Below are positions 34,401-52,034 of a DNA stretch of 64,000 nucleotides, piece by piece. Source of the DNA: Zychaea mexicana (taxonomy: Eukaryota > Mucoromycota > Mucoromycetes > Mucorales > Lichtheimiaceae); assembly GCF_025766255.1 (NCBI RefSeq), contig NW_026516795.1:1-64000 (forward strand). Reading direction: 5' to 3'. The notes beneath the pieces are model-generated. The model was not told where the DNA came from, did not search any database, and worked only from the letters and a program-made list of their open reading frames with translations. The position numbers were made by a program, and so were the translations under genes. Numbering within the stretch: position 1 is the stretch's first letter; each line of letters starts with the position of its first letter.

Positions 34401-37400
34401 TGACATAGCAGTTGTTTCCTGGTATCTTCATTCGATTGATATGGCGACGCATATAGACGTCCTGTTAACAAGTGTACATTGACGGATAAAAGAGGGTTTT
34501 CCACCCCTCCAAACATTTTCTCAAACAAATAAGAGAAAATGTTTTGTTAGTGGAGATTTAAAAATAACTGCCACTTTTCTTCTCAGGAAGAGCTCCTTCC
34601 GTAAAGCCGGCTTATAGTTCTTCATGGTATCATTGATGTTCTATCATAGATTACGTTTTCTTCCGATACAATACTGTGCAAATATCGTTACATTATACAC
34701 GAGATTCATGAAGGCTGATATGGTCTTAACAAGATGCTATGCAATGACGAGGTGTTCTACTATTACACCTAGCTCGTCGGTAACCAGCCCACTAACAACC
34801 GTAAAGGATTAGAAGAAATTACAGAGTAGCATTTGTCATCTTTGATTTCCACACCAATTGATTTTTTCCATGTAACTGTTGGATGCGCTATGCCGATTCT
34901 CATGCCGCAATGTCGGTGCTCATGCACAAATGAAATTTTTTATTCATCTTCTTTTTAATATAAAATACATGTCTATGTTCATATATTCACCATCTTCCTT
35001 TTCATCAATGTCATAGCAATAGCACGTCATACTCAATAAATTGATACATCACAGGAATCAGCATGCGGAACAGTTATTTCACATGACGGATTCCTAGGTC
35101 TGTATATTCATCGAACTTTATTATAGCACACCACCCTCACTTTTTTTTTCTAGATGTTTAAACTTCCAGCGGCGCGTAAATATAGGGTGAAGGTATGCTC
35201 AATAGATATGTCGTGGCATTGTATCTGCAACTGACCTATAGCGTAGATAATGAGATCTTTGATATGCTTAAAATATAGCATACATAGCGATATAAACCAA
35301 TCGTCTGTGATCCTTGGAAGTACATTTAATTAGGGTGTCAATAATTGACAGCCTCTGTTGGAGGGGATTACAACTTCACATGCGTTACACAACCGTTTCA
35401 CAGCATGGTTAGTCCTTTTCCGTGCAAAAGCCGAATAGGATCATAGAGTAGCGGTAATCAAAGCTGGTATATATAACGACCAGAATTCAAATAAGAACAT
35501 TTTCAAGTGAAAGCTTGTAGATGCTTGATCAAGTGAGAGTTGGTAATGCTGTGAATCTTTTTCTTTTCGTTTAGCTATAGATTTCACTGTGTAGTAACGA
35601 TCCTTTCGATTACTTGCGGAAATTATGATACTTTGCAGTCCATATGCGGGTCGAAGCGTCAATGCCAACCTTCAAACAATGGAGACAAAAAGTTAATTAC
35701 AGTTTTCATTCATGAGAACTTGTTGGTGGGCACAGTTACTGTTTCCCTCCTTATTCTTTGTTGCCCAAACCCTAAATACACACTTCTTTGTTTTGAAAGC
35801 AGTGGTTTGCTGAGAGTATAACTTAACACCCCAGTAAATATGATTAGAAAGTTTATACCGATTATCTTGAACGTTTAGAGTCAGCCTCAATTGCTTCCAG
35901 CTCTGGGACTCGGTTACAGTAGGCTGTGAAATTGTAAAGAAGTGCATAAAGTGAGCGAAGCCCCATCTGAAATCTAGGTGGAGGTCGTCCAACGAAGTTG
36001 CAAAAGGTGGAAGGCGGCAATGAACGGCCGCGCAAAAGAGGAATAAGTCAACTGTCAGATGGAAAACTACATCCAAGAAAATAGCGCCAAGAGCTCCACT
36101 CTCTAGTTCTATGAGAGCAAAAGATGCTTAACGGTGGCGTTTCTCCAAAAAAAAATTTCGAGCAATGTGTAATCGCTTCGTTCGCTTGTTAACAATGCCA
36201 CCAAAAGAAATGTATTATTGACGTATAGCTTTCTCTTGTACACAGTGGCCCCCGCAAAATAAAAGCCAACGTATCGAGATATTATGTGGGTGTGAGAGTT
36301 AATGAAAAAAAGCTTAACGGATTTAACTTAATAAGGGTCGAATGTACAACTTAGATGCTCAGCCAAGACTATTAAGCAACGCGCCCTTCTTTTTATAAAG
36401 AAGGTAAACTCAGATATCACGGAAAGACGAAAGAGTTTAGAATACAAACAAATGCCAAAGATTGTCGTCTAGAGGTTGGCCGATAGGTTAAAAGAGCTTC
36501 TTAAACGAAGTCGAATAAACATGAATAGTACTGAGGAGTACATACTCCTCTCGATGATCTTTCCGATCTTGAACCGCATCACCAAGCCTGTCAAATGTAC
36601 GTCAGCGGCAACACTTGAAGCCAACCAATATCATTGCGTGTAGTGAGATACAACAGTAAATATATGATGCGCAAGGCATTGCCGTCCTTTGTTTTCCTGG
36701 TTTGTGATTTCAAAAATTGTCGACAAGATATATTCTTACTAGTCTTTCCTAGCTATGTAATACACGATAAACTGATATTAAGCACTGAGGATTATATGTC
36801 GAGTTCATTTAAGCATACCATGAATGCTGAAGATAATTTGCCATCATCATGATACGGGCTCACGCTCTCCCGCAAATGGTTACCCAAAGGAATAGCTTCA
36901 ATTCGCATGAAAACATACAAGGTATACCCTCAATTGCTCCTGGAACAAATGACGAACAGCCAAGTAAGTTTGTCAATGCGATTGAGGAGATCAGTGAGAA
37001 AGCTTAACTTAGTAGAATGCTTCTAAACTTCAACCAAGAACCTATACTCAAAATTCTTAGCTCTTACGGCCATGCGAATATACTTTATTGTTCGAGACAA
37101 TAGACAGTATCCTAGCTGAGGGAAATAGTTTGTAATTAATAAAATCTGGCAGAAGAGTTCAATTAGAAGTATACTGCCAATCAAAGAAGCCATAAAAGAG
37201 ACTTGGATGTATACTGTAAATGTAAAGAAAAATACGAAAAGAATAAATATGAGGATGTCTATTAGCAATCATTGTGATATCTAAGCCATAGCGATTGGGA
37301 ATAGGATACAATGCTTGAGCTAAGCTTGATATGTCTTAAACATGTGATATATTAACGAGCCACCGACGAAGCTCCGTAGGTTTGACACGAAGCTAAGCGA

Positions 37401-38945
37401 AGGTGCCCATACTGAAGGCGCGCAGGCGACAAAGGCTTGTCTAATATATTGAAACAAGTAGCTAACAAAAAAGGAAACTCAGTCCTTCCACGTATACCCG
37501 CGCCCACACACAGAGAGGAAGTAAATACATACGGGAGCACCAACGCACTTTTAACTAGTGGATGGAGGACATGATAAAAGGCAGAAGATACGCCCGAAGG
37601 CTGCCTAGGGTGAGGGATATGCGGTTAATGAAGCGATGCAACATCCGAAGATAAATACGGAACAGACAGGCTTGCTAGGCGATACAGGGAATGCAAAGGG
37701 GAGGCGAATGAAATATACATGGATCCATTAGGCACTTTTAACGTCTTCCTGAGTCAGAGTAAAAGTAGAAGCACAACGAGAGACCTTGAAAATCAGCCTT
37801 GCTTTTTTCCCAGCAGCAGCAGCATTAATCCAGTCTTCACCGCGTACATGATATGGCGGACACTTGAACCCACAGTACGGCAGCAACACCCAAGCACGGC
37901 CACGTCAGAGTATACTGAAAAAAAGAGAGCGAGCGAACTACATACACGTAATACCATTCTTTTTACATTACATGACCACGTTTTATTAATCATTCGATCA
38001 TTCAACACACATAAAAGACACGCTCGGCATTATCATAAACCTCTTCCCAGTTACTGACATGTACTTCTATGCTGGAGAGAAGATAATGGTAATAATAAAT
38101 TGTCTACAAGAAGCGAATTACCATCCTGCTATTGGTCAAATATACAGATTATCGCCTTAACATTAAAGCGTGCACTGATCACTAAGTGTGCACCGGGTGC
38201 GAATGGCAGCTTTTAGTACTACGATCAGTTGATTGACCTGCAGATTCCAAATGTATTCAAAGCTTCCCATGGATGATTACTAGAATATGCAGGAGGACAG
38301 AATTTAAGGTAGTCTCTCAGGTAGCAACGGTTACCGACTTACACAGCAGCAATTTGTAGAATATTAGAATGCAATTGATCTTGCCACGCGACTTTTGGTA
38401 TCGAACGCTGCCGCCATCGGGGGGGGGGGGGTTTGTACTTGTCCCTAACATGGGGGTCAAGGAGGGTAGGAACGCGCTTGCGACGCGGTATCCACTGAAA
38501 GACTTGTAGAGAAGCGAGGCAAGGACCGTCAGTAGATCTTGAGCTGGTGGACATCAACTTCCAATGCCATTCCTCATGCTCCTGCCACATAGTCCAGCTG
38601 CATATATCGGCATTTAAACCAAATTCGATCTTTCGGCTGTATCGGAACGCATACCGACGCTGTGGCGGTTTGCTGATCCAAGAGCTTGATATACAGTACA
38701 TTTACTCGTATTTAGCATAGCAGGGTAATTATTTTGTCCTGATAGTTTTCAACATTTTTCAAGGGTGCTTAATTTAATCACAAAATCAAACTGATTCAAA
38801 TAATATATTTACTTAATATGCAAACGGTGAAACCACAAGCAACTTGATACTAGATACAACACAGGGTGTGAGCAAAAGAAGCCCATAAAATATATAAGAA
38901 AAATGAGTGGGAAGGGATAAAAGAAGGCTTCTTCATTTAAAGAAG
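31484..38945. other. 7.5-kb AT-rich gene desert with possible relics
   Basis: No complete gene could be built. Small frames without recognised motifs occur on both strands (for example minus-strand frames at 33419-33610, 33683-33979, 34216-34452, 35693-36076 and 38339-38701, and a plus frame at 36634-36852). The 38339-38701 frame is rich in Trp, Arg and Pro and reads like coding sequence (DICSWTMWQEHEEWHWK), perhaps a transposon relic. Structure seen: a 12-bp-stem hairpin at 34511-34544, short palindromes near 36386-36405 and 36533-36550, and a G13 run at 38419-38431. The region resembles decayed mobile DNA in its composition, but no terminal repeats or transposase motifs were identified. Confidence 0.4.
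34511..34544. repeat. Perfect 12-bp inverted repeat with 10-nt loop
   Basis: The arms AAACATTTTCTC (34511-34522) and GAGAAAATGTTT (34533-34544) are exact reverse complements around an AT-rich loop. Function unknown; it lies in the gene desert. Confidence 0.75.
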
Positions 38946-45064
<6,119 letters not shown>

Positions 45065-45264
45065 TCCGTTAGGTTGAAAGGGCAATAGGAAATAGGAAGT
45101 GATAAAAAAACCGGAGAGAAGTGGAAAAAAAAGCGTCTTTTTAACTAACAGGCAGTTTCGGCCAAAGATACTCCGATCCGGTCTCGGGTGGACTTCACTG
45201 GTAGTGGCGGTCTACGCGTTTTTACTTTTTTGTATTTTTTTTTTCACTTCTACTAAAGATAACG
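45065..45264. promoter_or_regulatory. Divergent promoter of the ABCC transporter and the CCDC124 homologue
   Basis: 200 bp lie between the two start codons. A long T-rich tract (45220-45250) precedes the CCDC124 ATG. No TATA box is evident. Confidence 0.55.
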
Positions 45265-46357
45265 ATGGGCAAGAAAGGTGCTGGTGGAAACAGCAAGGCT
45301 GAAGCCGCAAATGCAAAGAAGGCTGCTGCTAAGGCTGAAAAGGACAAGTCTAAGGCTGTTGCTGCCGAAGCTCAAGAAGCCGACAAGTGGTCCCAGGGTG
45401 CTAAAGGCAAAGGCAAGAAGGATGCCGAGGCTGAGAAAAAGGTATACAAGAACCAACCGCAGCAAACAATCAACATTAAGCCATTGATTGCAATAACAAG
45501 GATTACTAATCATTCCAAACATCATGCCATTATAGGCTGCACAAGCAGCCAAGAAGGCTGAATTGGCTAGAATTAAGGTATATATGTCGCTTCGCTTAGC
45601 GTAGTGGTTAATTTGCCAGGGTTGTTTTTTTTACAGGTTTATTGACTGTGGTTGACCACCATTATAGGCTGAGGAAGAGAAGGAAACAGCCAAGATCAAG
45701 CCCAAGGGTGCTGATGTAAGTTTGAAATTACAAATCAGGATTTCTGCCCTAAGAAATATGAATCCTAGAGTACTTATCCCTTATAATGGTTATAGAAAGC
45801 GGCTGCAAAGAAGGCTGCCAAGGTTGACGCAGCTGGACATGCCCGACGCACGATCCCCGAGTTCTCTGCTAGCAATATTGATGATGCCCTTGATCTGTTA
45901 ACTCTCAGTGATGATAAGAAGGGTCCAGTTTCGAACAAGGATATCGAGCGCCATCCTGAGCGCCGATTCAAGGCTGCGTTAGCTGCGTATGAAGAAAGGT
46001 GAGTAATGTTGGATGACGAGTGGACACAAAGAATAGTGGGGCATGACAACAGCGAGCTCTGTACTGTATGGTGGCTTACACGACTAGTATATTAGAGAAC
46101 TTCCTCGTTTCAAAAAGGAAAACCCTGGCTTGCGATTGAGCCAGTTGAAGGAAATAATCTTTAAGGAATTCAAGAAGTCTCCAGAGAACCCCTTCAACCA
46201 AGCAAATATTATGTCGTACAACGCTACTTCAGAGGATGCTCGAAGTCTGAAAGGTAATGATGAAAAGACACTAAGAACTGTTGATAGACTAGTTGCTAAT
46301 ATGCTATATGTAGATCAACGCCGCGATGAGGTCGAGAATCGTCTGCGGACTGCTTAA
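45265..46357 (+). CDS. CCDC124/Oxs1-family ribosome-associated protein
   Basis: Six exons: 45265-45441, 45536-45577, 45668-45715, 45796-45998, 46096-46253 and 46314-46357, giving 223 residues. The N-terminal half is a Lys/Ala-rich basic helix (MGKKGAGGNSKAEAANAKK, AAKKAELARIKAEEEKE), the region that in CCDC124 and yeast Lso2 inserts into the intersubunit space of idle ribosomes. The C-terminal domain is diagnostic: IDDALDLLTLSDD, RHPERRFKAALAAYEERELPRFKKENPGLRLSQLKE and SPENPFNQANIMSYNA. Known relatives mark hibernating 80S ribosomes and help restart after stress; the fission yeast form Oxs1 acts in stress-induced transcription. After the normal CCDC124 end (YNA...) this protein has an extra helical tail (DQRRDEVENRLRTA). 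The last intron (46254-46313) is 60 nt with no stop in frame, so retention would add 20 residues. Confidence 0.93.
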
Positions 46358-46925
46358 GGAAGTTAGCAGCCTACCTTTAATTTTCTATATTCGTCATTTA
46401 AAAGCCTCTCATCCACAACATATTCCATCCCTGTCCCCTACTCTAAATAGATGAAACTTCACTGTCTTTCTTATCTTATGAGCTTGCAATACTCCTTTCA
46501 AGTATCCAAGTGATGCCTTATCGCCAAATAATAAAAGCGTAAATCAGCAACAGTTTCCAGTCTGTACGTAGTCAAAAACCTCAAGAGACAGATGCTATGC
46601 GAGGATGGCACTGTTGAATTCAGCACAATGACAATGGCCTGATCGTTCCTTTTTTTTTCTTTTTATTCAATGACTATGGATTTAGTAAATACTAGTTGTT
46701 GTAACAAGTAAGAGAAGAAAATGTGTTTTTTATGCGGAAAGAAAGAAGAGATAGTGCGTGTTTGCGTGCAAAGGAAGGGAAAAAAAAGTGGAGTCGAATA
46801 CATGGGTTGGATAAGGGAAGGTCGATCTATCGAGACAAGAGGTTATTTTTTGGGGGGTGAAAGGGGTGAGAGTAATTGCCAAAAGGGTCAAACAATAAAT
46901 ATACACAGAAGGATGTTTTTCCCTC
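46358..46925. other. Intergenic region between convergent CCDC124 and GT49 genes
   Basis: 3' flanks of two converging genes. Short purine-rich runs (46735-46870) are present. No gene supported. Confidence 0.45.
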
Positions 46926-48378
46926 TTATCCATGCATTCTGCCAATGATATCATTAAATCCTTTGATCTTTGCACATTCTCGTTTGACATTATCTGCCCG
47001 CGACGTGTCCCACAAGCCTGCAGCGATCATAGTACGTGAATACCGAAGACATACTTCTTCTCGGAAGTAGCTGTAAAGTTTCTTGTTGTATGTCCGCTAT
47101 TTTCCACAAAAATATCCGTGCAATTAGTAAAGCAGCGCATATACCGGAAAAAGATAACACTGGTAATAAGTTTGTTTACCTCTTTGGCACGTGCTTCAAT
47201 CGGGTAATGGTGAGTTTGATGGATCAAAAAGTCGTCGGGAAGAACCCAATAGTCGATGCCTGACAGATAGATTTCGTAAAGACAAGCAGCTTTGTTCGCA
47301 CCATATCCAATAAATCGTTCCTCACACCAGGGCGATCCTTCCTTCTTGAAAATGACATAGGGCTCGTACGAATAGTTGTAGTCCACAACCATGTATGGCT
47401 CTGTCGAACCGTACCAGCGGGTATAGTTTGTCGATCCATGGCCTCGCTTCCAATCTCTATGGAACATATCTAATTTATCGGACTGCACGTCGATCATAAG
47501 CTGCTCCTTGTTCTTTGGGAAATCGCGCCAGTCCTCGCCATCCTCATCACGGATATACTCGAAAGCAGGAACCACAATGGCACCAGTGCCACTTCGCAAA
47601 ATATCCATTAACTGTGGGTTTGCCTTGAGCGAGGTGCGGAAATCAGTGCACAAATAGAAATCGACGTCCAACATCATGATGTAATCGGTGCGTGCAAAGA
47701 ACTTGGCTACGTTACGCCACATGTTGAATTGACGATCAAACTTGTCCACCACAAGATGCAAATCGACGTATCGGCGCATATCTGGATTTTCGTCAAAGAG
47801 CTTGTGCAGATCTGTCAAAAGTACTTGCTTTGAGGAATCGTCGTTGACGTGAAGAGCAACAGAGATAGGCCCTTTGTAGCGTGTGGCGAGTCGGCTCAAG
47901 ACCTTGAAGCGGTTGTATGTTACGAGCGTTGCAATGGTTACTTCTTCCATGTCAGCAGATTCTTCGGCCTTGAAATAATACGGAATCACTTTGGAAGGTC
48001 CCATGGCATCAGAAAAGACCTTACTGAGCGCCAGATCTTCACCAGTGGCTTCTTCATTAAATAGTAATTTGTAAGGTAAAGATAAAATGAGTTTACTGTT
48101 ATTTATCTTACTTTCATTTTCTCGCATAAATGCAAAAAACGGTTTGTACCTTGTGAAGTTCCCCAGGTCACTTGCTGGCTTCCATGGTACCGATCTTGTA
48201 ACTCGGATACACTTAATGTTTTTTCGTCGGCAGCAGACCGAGGGGCTATAGATGCGTGATTGGTTGCAGATGATTTTCCGAGACCCAGAAGATGACCCGT
48301 TGCATAAAACAGAGAGCCAACGACATATAAGATTGCAAAGTACTTTAGTACTTTAGATGGGGTTAAATTTTCGCGCAT
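46926..48378 (-). CDS. Family GT49 glycosyltransferase (LARGE/B4GAT1-like), type II Golgi membrane protein
   Basis: Exons on the minus strand: 48378-48150, 48051 (or 48048)-47180 and 47096-46926, giving 423 residues with consistent phases. After a short cytosolic tail there is one membrane anchor (VLKYFAILYVVGSLFYATG, residues about 11-29). The catalytic domain has the GT49 hallmarks: TIATLVTYNRFKVL at its start, the DxD metal site in DYIMMLDVDFYLCTDF, VVPAFEY, and the C-terminal block GSPWCEERFIGYGANKAACLYEIYLSGIDYWVLPDDFLIH. The third exon (RTYNKKLYSYFREEV ... GFNDIIGRMHG) continues the family alignment; reading through the intron gives a false tail. In animals GT49 enzymes transfer glucuronic acid in a beta linkage (B4GAT1, LARGE C-terminal domain). 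By inference this one may act in synthesis of glucuronic-acid polymers of the wall. The ATG 48378 is used since the codon before it is TTG. Confidence 0.88.
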
Positions 48379-48445
48379 CAAGTTTTAAATTTAGAGAAAC
48401 GAAAGGAAAGTAGTAGAGACGAAGAAGGACTGTAGAGTAACGGTA

Positions 48446-48452
48446 TTATATA
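48446..48452 (-). promoter_or_regulatory. Probable TATA box of the GT49 gene
   Basis: TATATAA on the minus strand lies 68 bp upstream of the start codon at 48378, a sensible distance for a short leader. Confidence 0.5.
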
Positions 48453-50445
48453 GAGGAGAGGAGAAGGGTCGTCAGGTCGATGAGACGGGGTAACCGAATT
48501 TGTAGGAGAGGATGTCAAAGATTATAAACGAAATCGAAGAAAGAGGAGAATGATGTTAATGTGTAAGTGTTGAGTGACGAAGCCCGCTTCAGGTTGAGGA
48601 AGTAAGAAGGGACAACTGTGTCGGCTTACGGCTCTCAGCGGAAGAGACGATCCCGTCCTCGAATAAGTTGCGGATTTTACACTCAACAAAGTCGAGACAC
48701 ATTTTTGTACAACATGTAACTGCACTCCAATATAGTCGACAATAAACGTGTCTTTATTAAACGTTAAATAAGCTTTTTTCGTAGCCATGCAACATATTTT
48801 GCTCGTTTATATTGTTAAAAATCATCTACAATGAATTGAAGGACTATAGTGCACCACTAGATCAACAGAAACTGCTAGCCTAGCTCATACAGCTACCAAG
48901 GCTTCTGACAATTTGATGATTAGATAATTATAGTTTCGAAAATCTAAAGCTCCGACACTCCGGTTGCCTGTAATAAGTAGATCAGGTTTATGGAATATGA
49001 CCATGGTCATTGTTTCGAATAAGATAAACACAAGCATATTATATCATTAATATGCTGTAAATAATAACGAGATGAATTTCAATTAATTCAAAGGTACAAA
49101 TATTCAGTAGGATAAAGTATTAGAACGATAACAACACACGAGTGTCAAGAAAATCATTATGCGAATCTTTTCCTCACAAATTTTGCTTATACAAATCTAA
49201 CGCTGACTATTGGCAAAGACGAAACAGCACATATTTTTTTATTTTTTTCAACTGTGGCCTTCATTGCTGGAGAAATAATGGTCAAGCTATCGTAACAAGA
49301 ATAAATCGAGTAAAGACAAAAAAGAGTATCATACATGTGTAGAAATGCGGATGTCATGTTACACCGACTGAGGTTTTGTTGCGTGTCTCAAGAAGCAATG
49401 AATTCCTACGAATTCCATGTGGAGAAAGCATCACCGACAAATCCATGCACCTGATAATCGTTTAATTTTCACAACACTCTGACGCAAACTAATTAAAAGT
49501 GGACCCTATGTTGTTCATTTCATTTTAGTTTCAGTAAAGGAGAGACTACGTATAAATTCTGAGTGTTTCCACTAGGTTCTGATGAGCTTCACACAGTGAT
49601 TTGAAGGTTTATGCCGTTTCCGTTATATACTGAACTTTCCTTGTTGTCTTTGATACTCATCATTACTCTAAATTACAGCATCAAAATTTATAAGCAATAG
49701 TGAGAGCAATACAGGTTTTTCTTCGCATAGTATGCCTTAAAATTATGTTTCAAACCTTATCCTAACCTCACTAATAACTTTACTCCTAATGCCTTATTAC
49801 CACCTTTGTGCAACCTGTTCCACGCTTTGGCCATTTCGAACGAGTATTTTCTGGTACCTTGATATTATAGTATATCCATTTACGATAGACAGATTGGTCT
49901 GAACCGAATGTTAAAAGTTATGAGGCTGGAGTGATATATGATATTCTGTCTTTTACCGCAGCATACCCCAAGCATTTTGGGCATCATATTTAAGATGATC
50001 CCAAGAATAGCGGTATCAATTGTTATGTACAGTGTAACAAGGCTTTGCAAAAAAACTTTGAAAGAACGTTCATTGAGGGGTGATAAAAGCGAGAGTAAAA
50101 ATATGGTTTCTCTCCGTCTGATTCCGAGAGTATAAATACGCTACAAACAACCGGAATTAAAATGACAAGACGTATACCTAGTTTCAGAGCTTTCAAAAAA
50201 TGCATATAGAACTCTCTTATTGTCTGTATATGATAACAGGCTGTTTGTGGACATGGTTATGCAACCTCTTGACAGTTTAACAATTATCAGTGTATGTACA
50301 AAACCTAATCCTTCTAATTATTGGATAAAGTGAGCTTGAGAATTCGATCGACAAAAGTCCTCAGTAATTATGATATTATGCGGAAATTTCATGCTCATTC
50401 TTCTGTTTTTCCAGCGCACATACATACATTGCCAAGATCTACATA

Positions 50446-50624
50446 CAGTGGTTCCCCGTTTAATCTCACTCTCGATAAGATAAACGCTCACTTCTTTCAA
50501 CTTTTTTCTATACTTCTTTTAAGCATAGAACACTGCTTGAATCACGCTCGTTTGGTGTCAACCCTCAGTAGTTTCAACACTTTATAGACCCCCTTTGAGG
50601 TTGAAATTAAACGAGGAAATACTG
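50446..50624. mobile_element. Degenerate pogo/Tigger-like MITE
   Basis: The left end after a TA (50444-50445) reads CAGTGGTTCCCCGTTTAATC. The reverse complement of the right end reads CAGTATTTCCTCGTTTAATT. The two share 16 of the first 20 positions, which marks them as terminal inverted repeats of a 179-bp element. CAGT(G/A)GTCCCC-type ends are characteristic of the pogo/Tigger branch of Tc1/mariner. No coding capacity. A second element with the same start is at 56933. Confidence 0.6.
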
Positions 50625-51248
50625 CACAAGCTTTAAAATATACGTGGTTAAAACTATGGCTTCTGAGTCAATATATACACGATAGCTGCTACTTATGGTA
50701 GCGCCATTCATATATACTTTTCAGACCTTTGTTTTTGAGGGACTTTATATTCTCATTGACTCATTGATGCATATGTGCGGTTAAATTTTAGATGATAGAA
50801 ACTACGTACGCTGCAATTGACTATATACTCTGCACTCGACGACGATGGAAACGAAAAATGGGTCGCTTCTAAATGAACTGTAAGTTTGCAGCAAGTGTAT
50901 ATAGCAATTCACATTTTCTATGATAAATCAAAAGCAGAAAGTCACCAGCAACTCTCACTATGTTGCAGCGTTGTAGCTTTACTATGTTAAAGCATTCATC
51001 TATAGTACGCTTTCGTATGTATAAAGGTCAGATCCCGGTTTTGATAAAGTATCATAGTGTGTTTTCATATCAAAACAACACAGCCTGCGTATATCAAACT
51101 CTCTCATTAACTCCCTGCAACTTCTCCAACAAATTCGAACAATGGGTTACAAAGAGGAGGGCTTATTATTACTGCTTTAATACACAGCTATTAGCAACAC
51201 CTATACTCATTATGCAAATGGTATTGTTGTCTTCCTCCGTTGATATAA

Positions 51249-51791
51249 ATGAACGCCATGGCTAGCCTCACTGTTCACGCATCCACCACCCATACAATTT
51301 TGTCTAACAACTTCTACCTTTACCTTCTTTTTTTACTATACACTTTCCTTAGCACAACAATATTTACTCAATTATCACACCTTGGTCTTTTCTTTTCAAT
51401 AATGCTGCGTAGAAATGAACGTATTAGATTACTGCAAGAACGTGGACAGAAGCAGGCGGAGAGAGAACAAGCGCATCAAGTAGCTCAGCAATAACCTGCA
51501 CGTACAAGACAAGCTCAAGGTCAAGGTGCAGGAAGGCAGCGGCAGCAATGACGATCGCCTGCTAGGTGTCAGCGTGAAGACGACAACAATGGTGAGGATG
51601 AAGGGCACGAGCGGCTAGAATGACGAGAGATCGAGAGGGAAAAAAGAAGGAGATTTGATGTGGTTATATCATTTATATCAATAATGGTGTATTCGATGTT
51701 TCTCTTACCGTACCCTCGTAATGGGTATGTGGGCTTATTAGATGATCAACTTCTTAAGACTTTACGTCAGTGGCATCAAGAACATGAATAG
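51249..51791 (+). pseudogene. Decayed membrane-protein ORF interrupted by in-frame stops
   Basis: From ATG 51249 a single frame encodes a hydrophobic N-terminal segment (FYLYLLFLLYTFLSTTIF), a basic/Gln-rich part (MLRRNERIRLLQERGQ), then, past stops at 51492-51494 (TAA), 51549-51551 (TGA) and 51621-51623 (TGA), an acidic-then-basic part (REIEREKRRRFDVVISFISIMVYSMFLLPYPRNGYVGLLDD) ending in TAG at 51789-51791. After that the frame continues open to 51974. Keeping one frame through four stops without any indel suggests recent inactivation by point changes. All four stops could come from C-to-T changes in CAA, CGA, CGA and CAG. Family unknown. Alternatively it could be a multi-exon gene in which the stops lie in introns, but no convincing splice sites were found. 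Confidence 0.45.
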
Positions 51792-51998
51792 CGTCCAGCG
51801 AACAGGAGGGTACGACGTCGCGGGAAGGGGTCAATTTGTGTTAATTTTGTTTATTGTTTTCTCTGTGTATTTAATAATATTAATGTGTGTATTATTGTAT
51901 TGTGGTTAGATATTACCTTTCATTGGCTCACAAACTCGACGAAAAGCAGGCGGAGCAGCTGCGAAGTGCTTACATAAAATTATGCGCCTCCTTGGAAA

Positions 51999-52034
51999 TA
52001 CTGTGCTGTGTTTGCTCGGCAACACAGCACAGTA
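51999..52034. repeat. Perfect 14-bp stem hairpin with 8-nt loop
   Basis: TACTGTGCTGTGTT (51999-52012) and AACACAGCACAGTA (52021-52034) are exact reverse complements separated by TGCTCGGC. It sits about 200 bp past the decayed ORF, in AT-rich sequence. Role unknown; small-RNA hairpin, transposon end or cruciform are options. Confidence 0.8.

Noticed and set aside
47027..47179. C-terminal tail VNKLITSV...GIHVL of the GT49 frame
   Set aside because: Translation of intron sequence; splicing 47179-47097 gives a tail that continues the family alignment.
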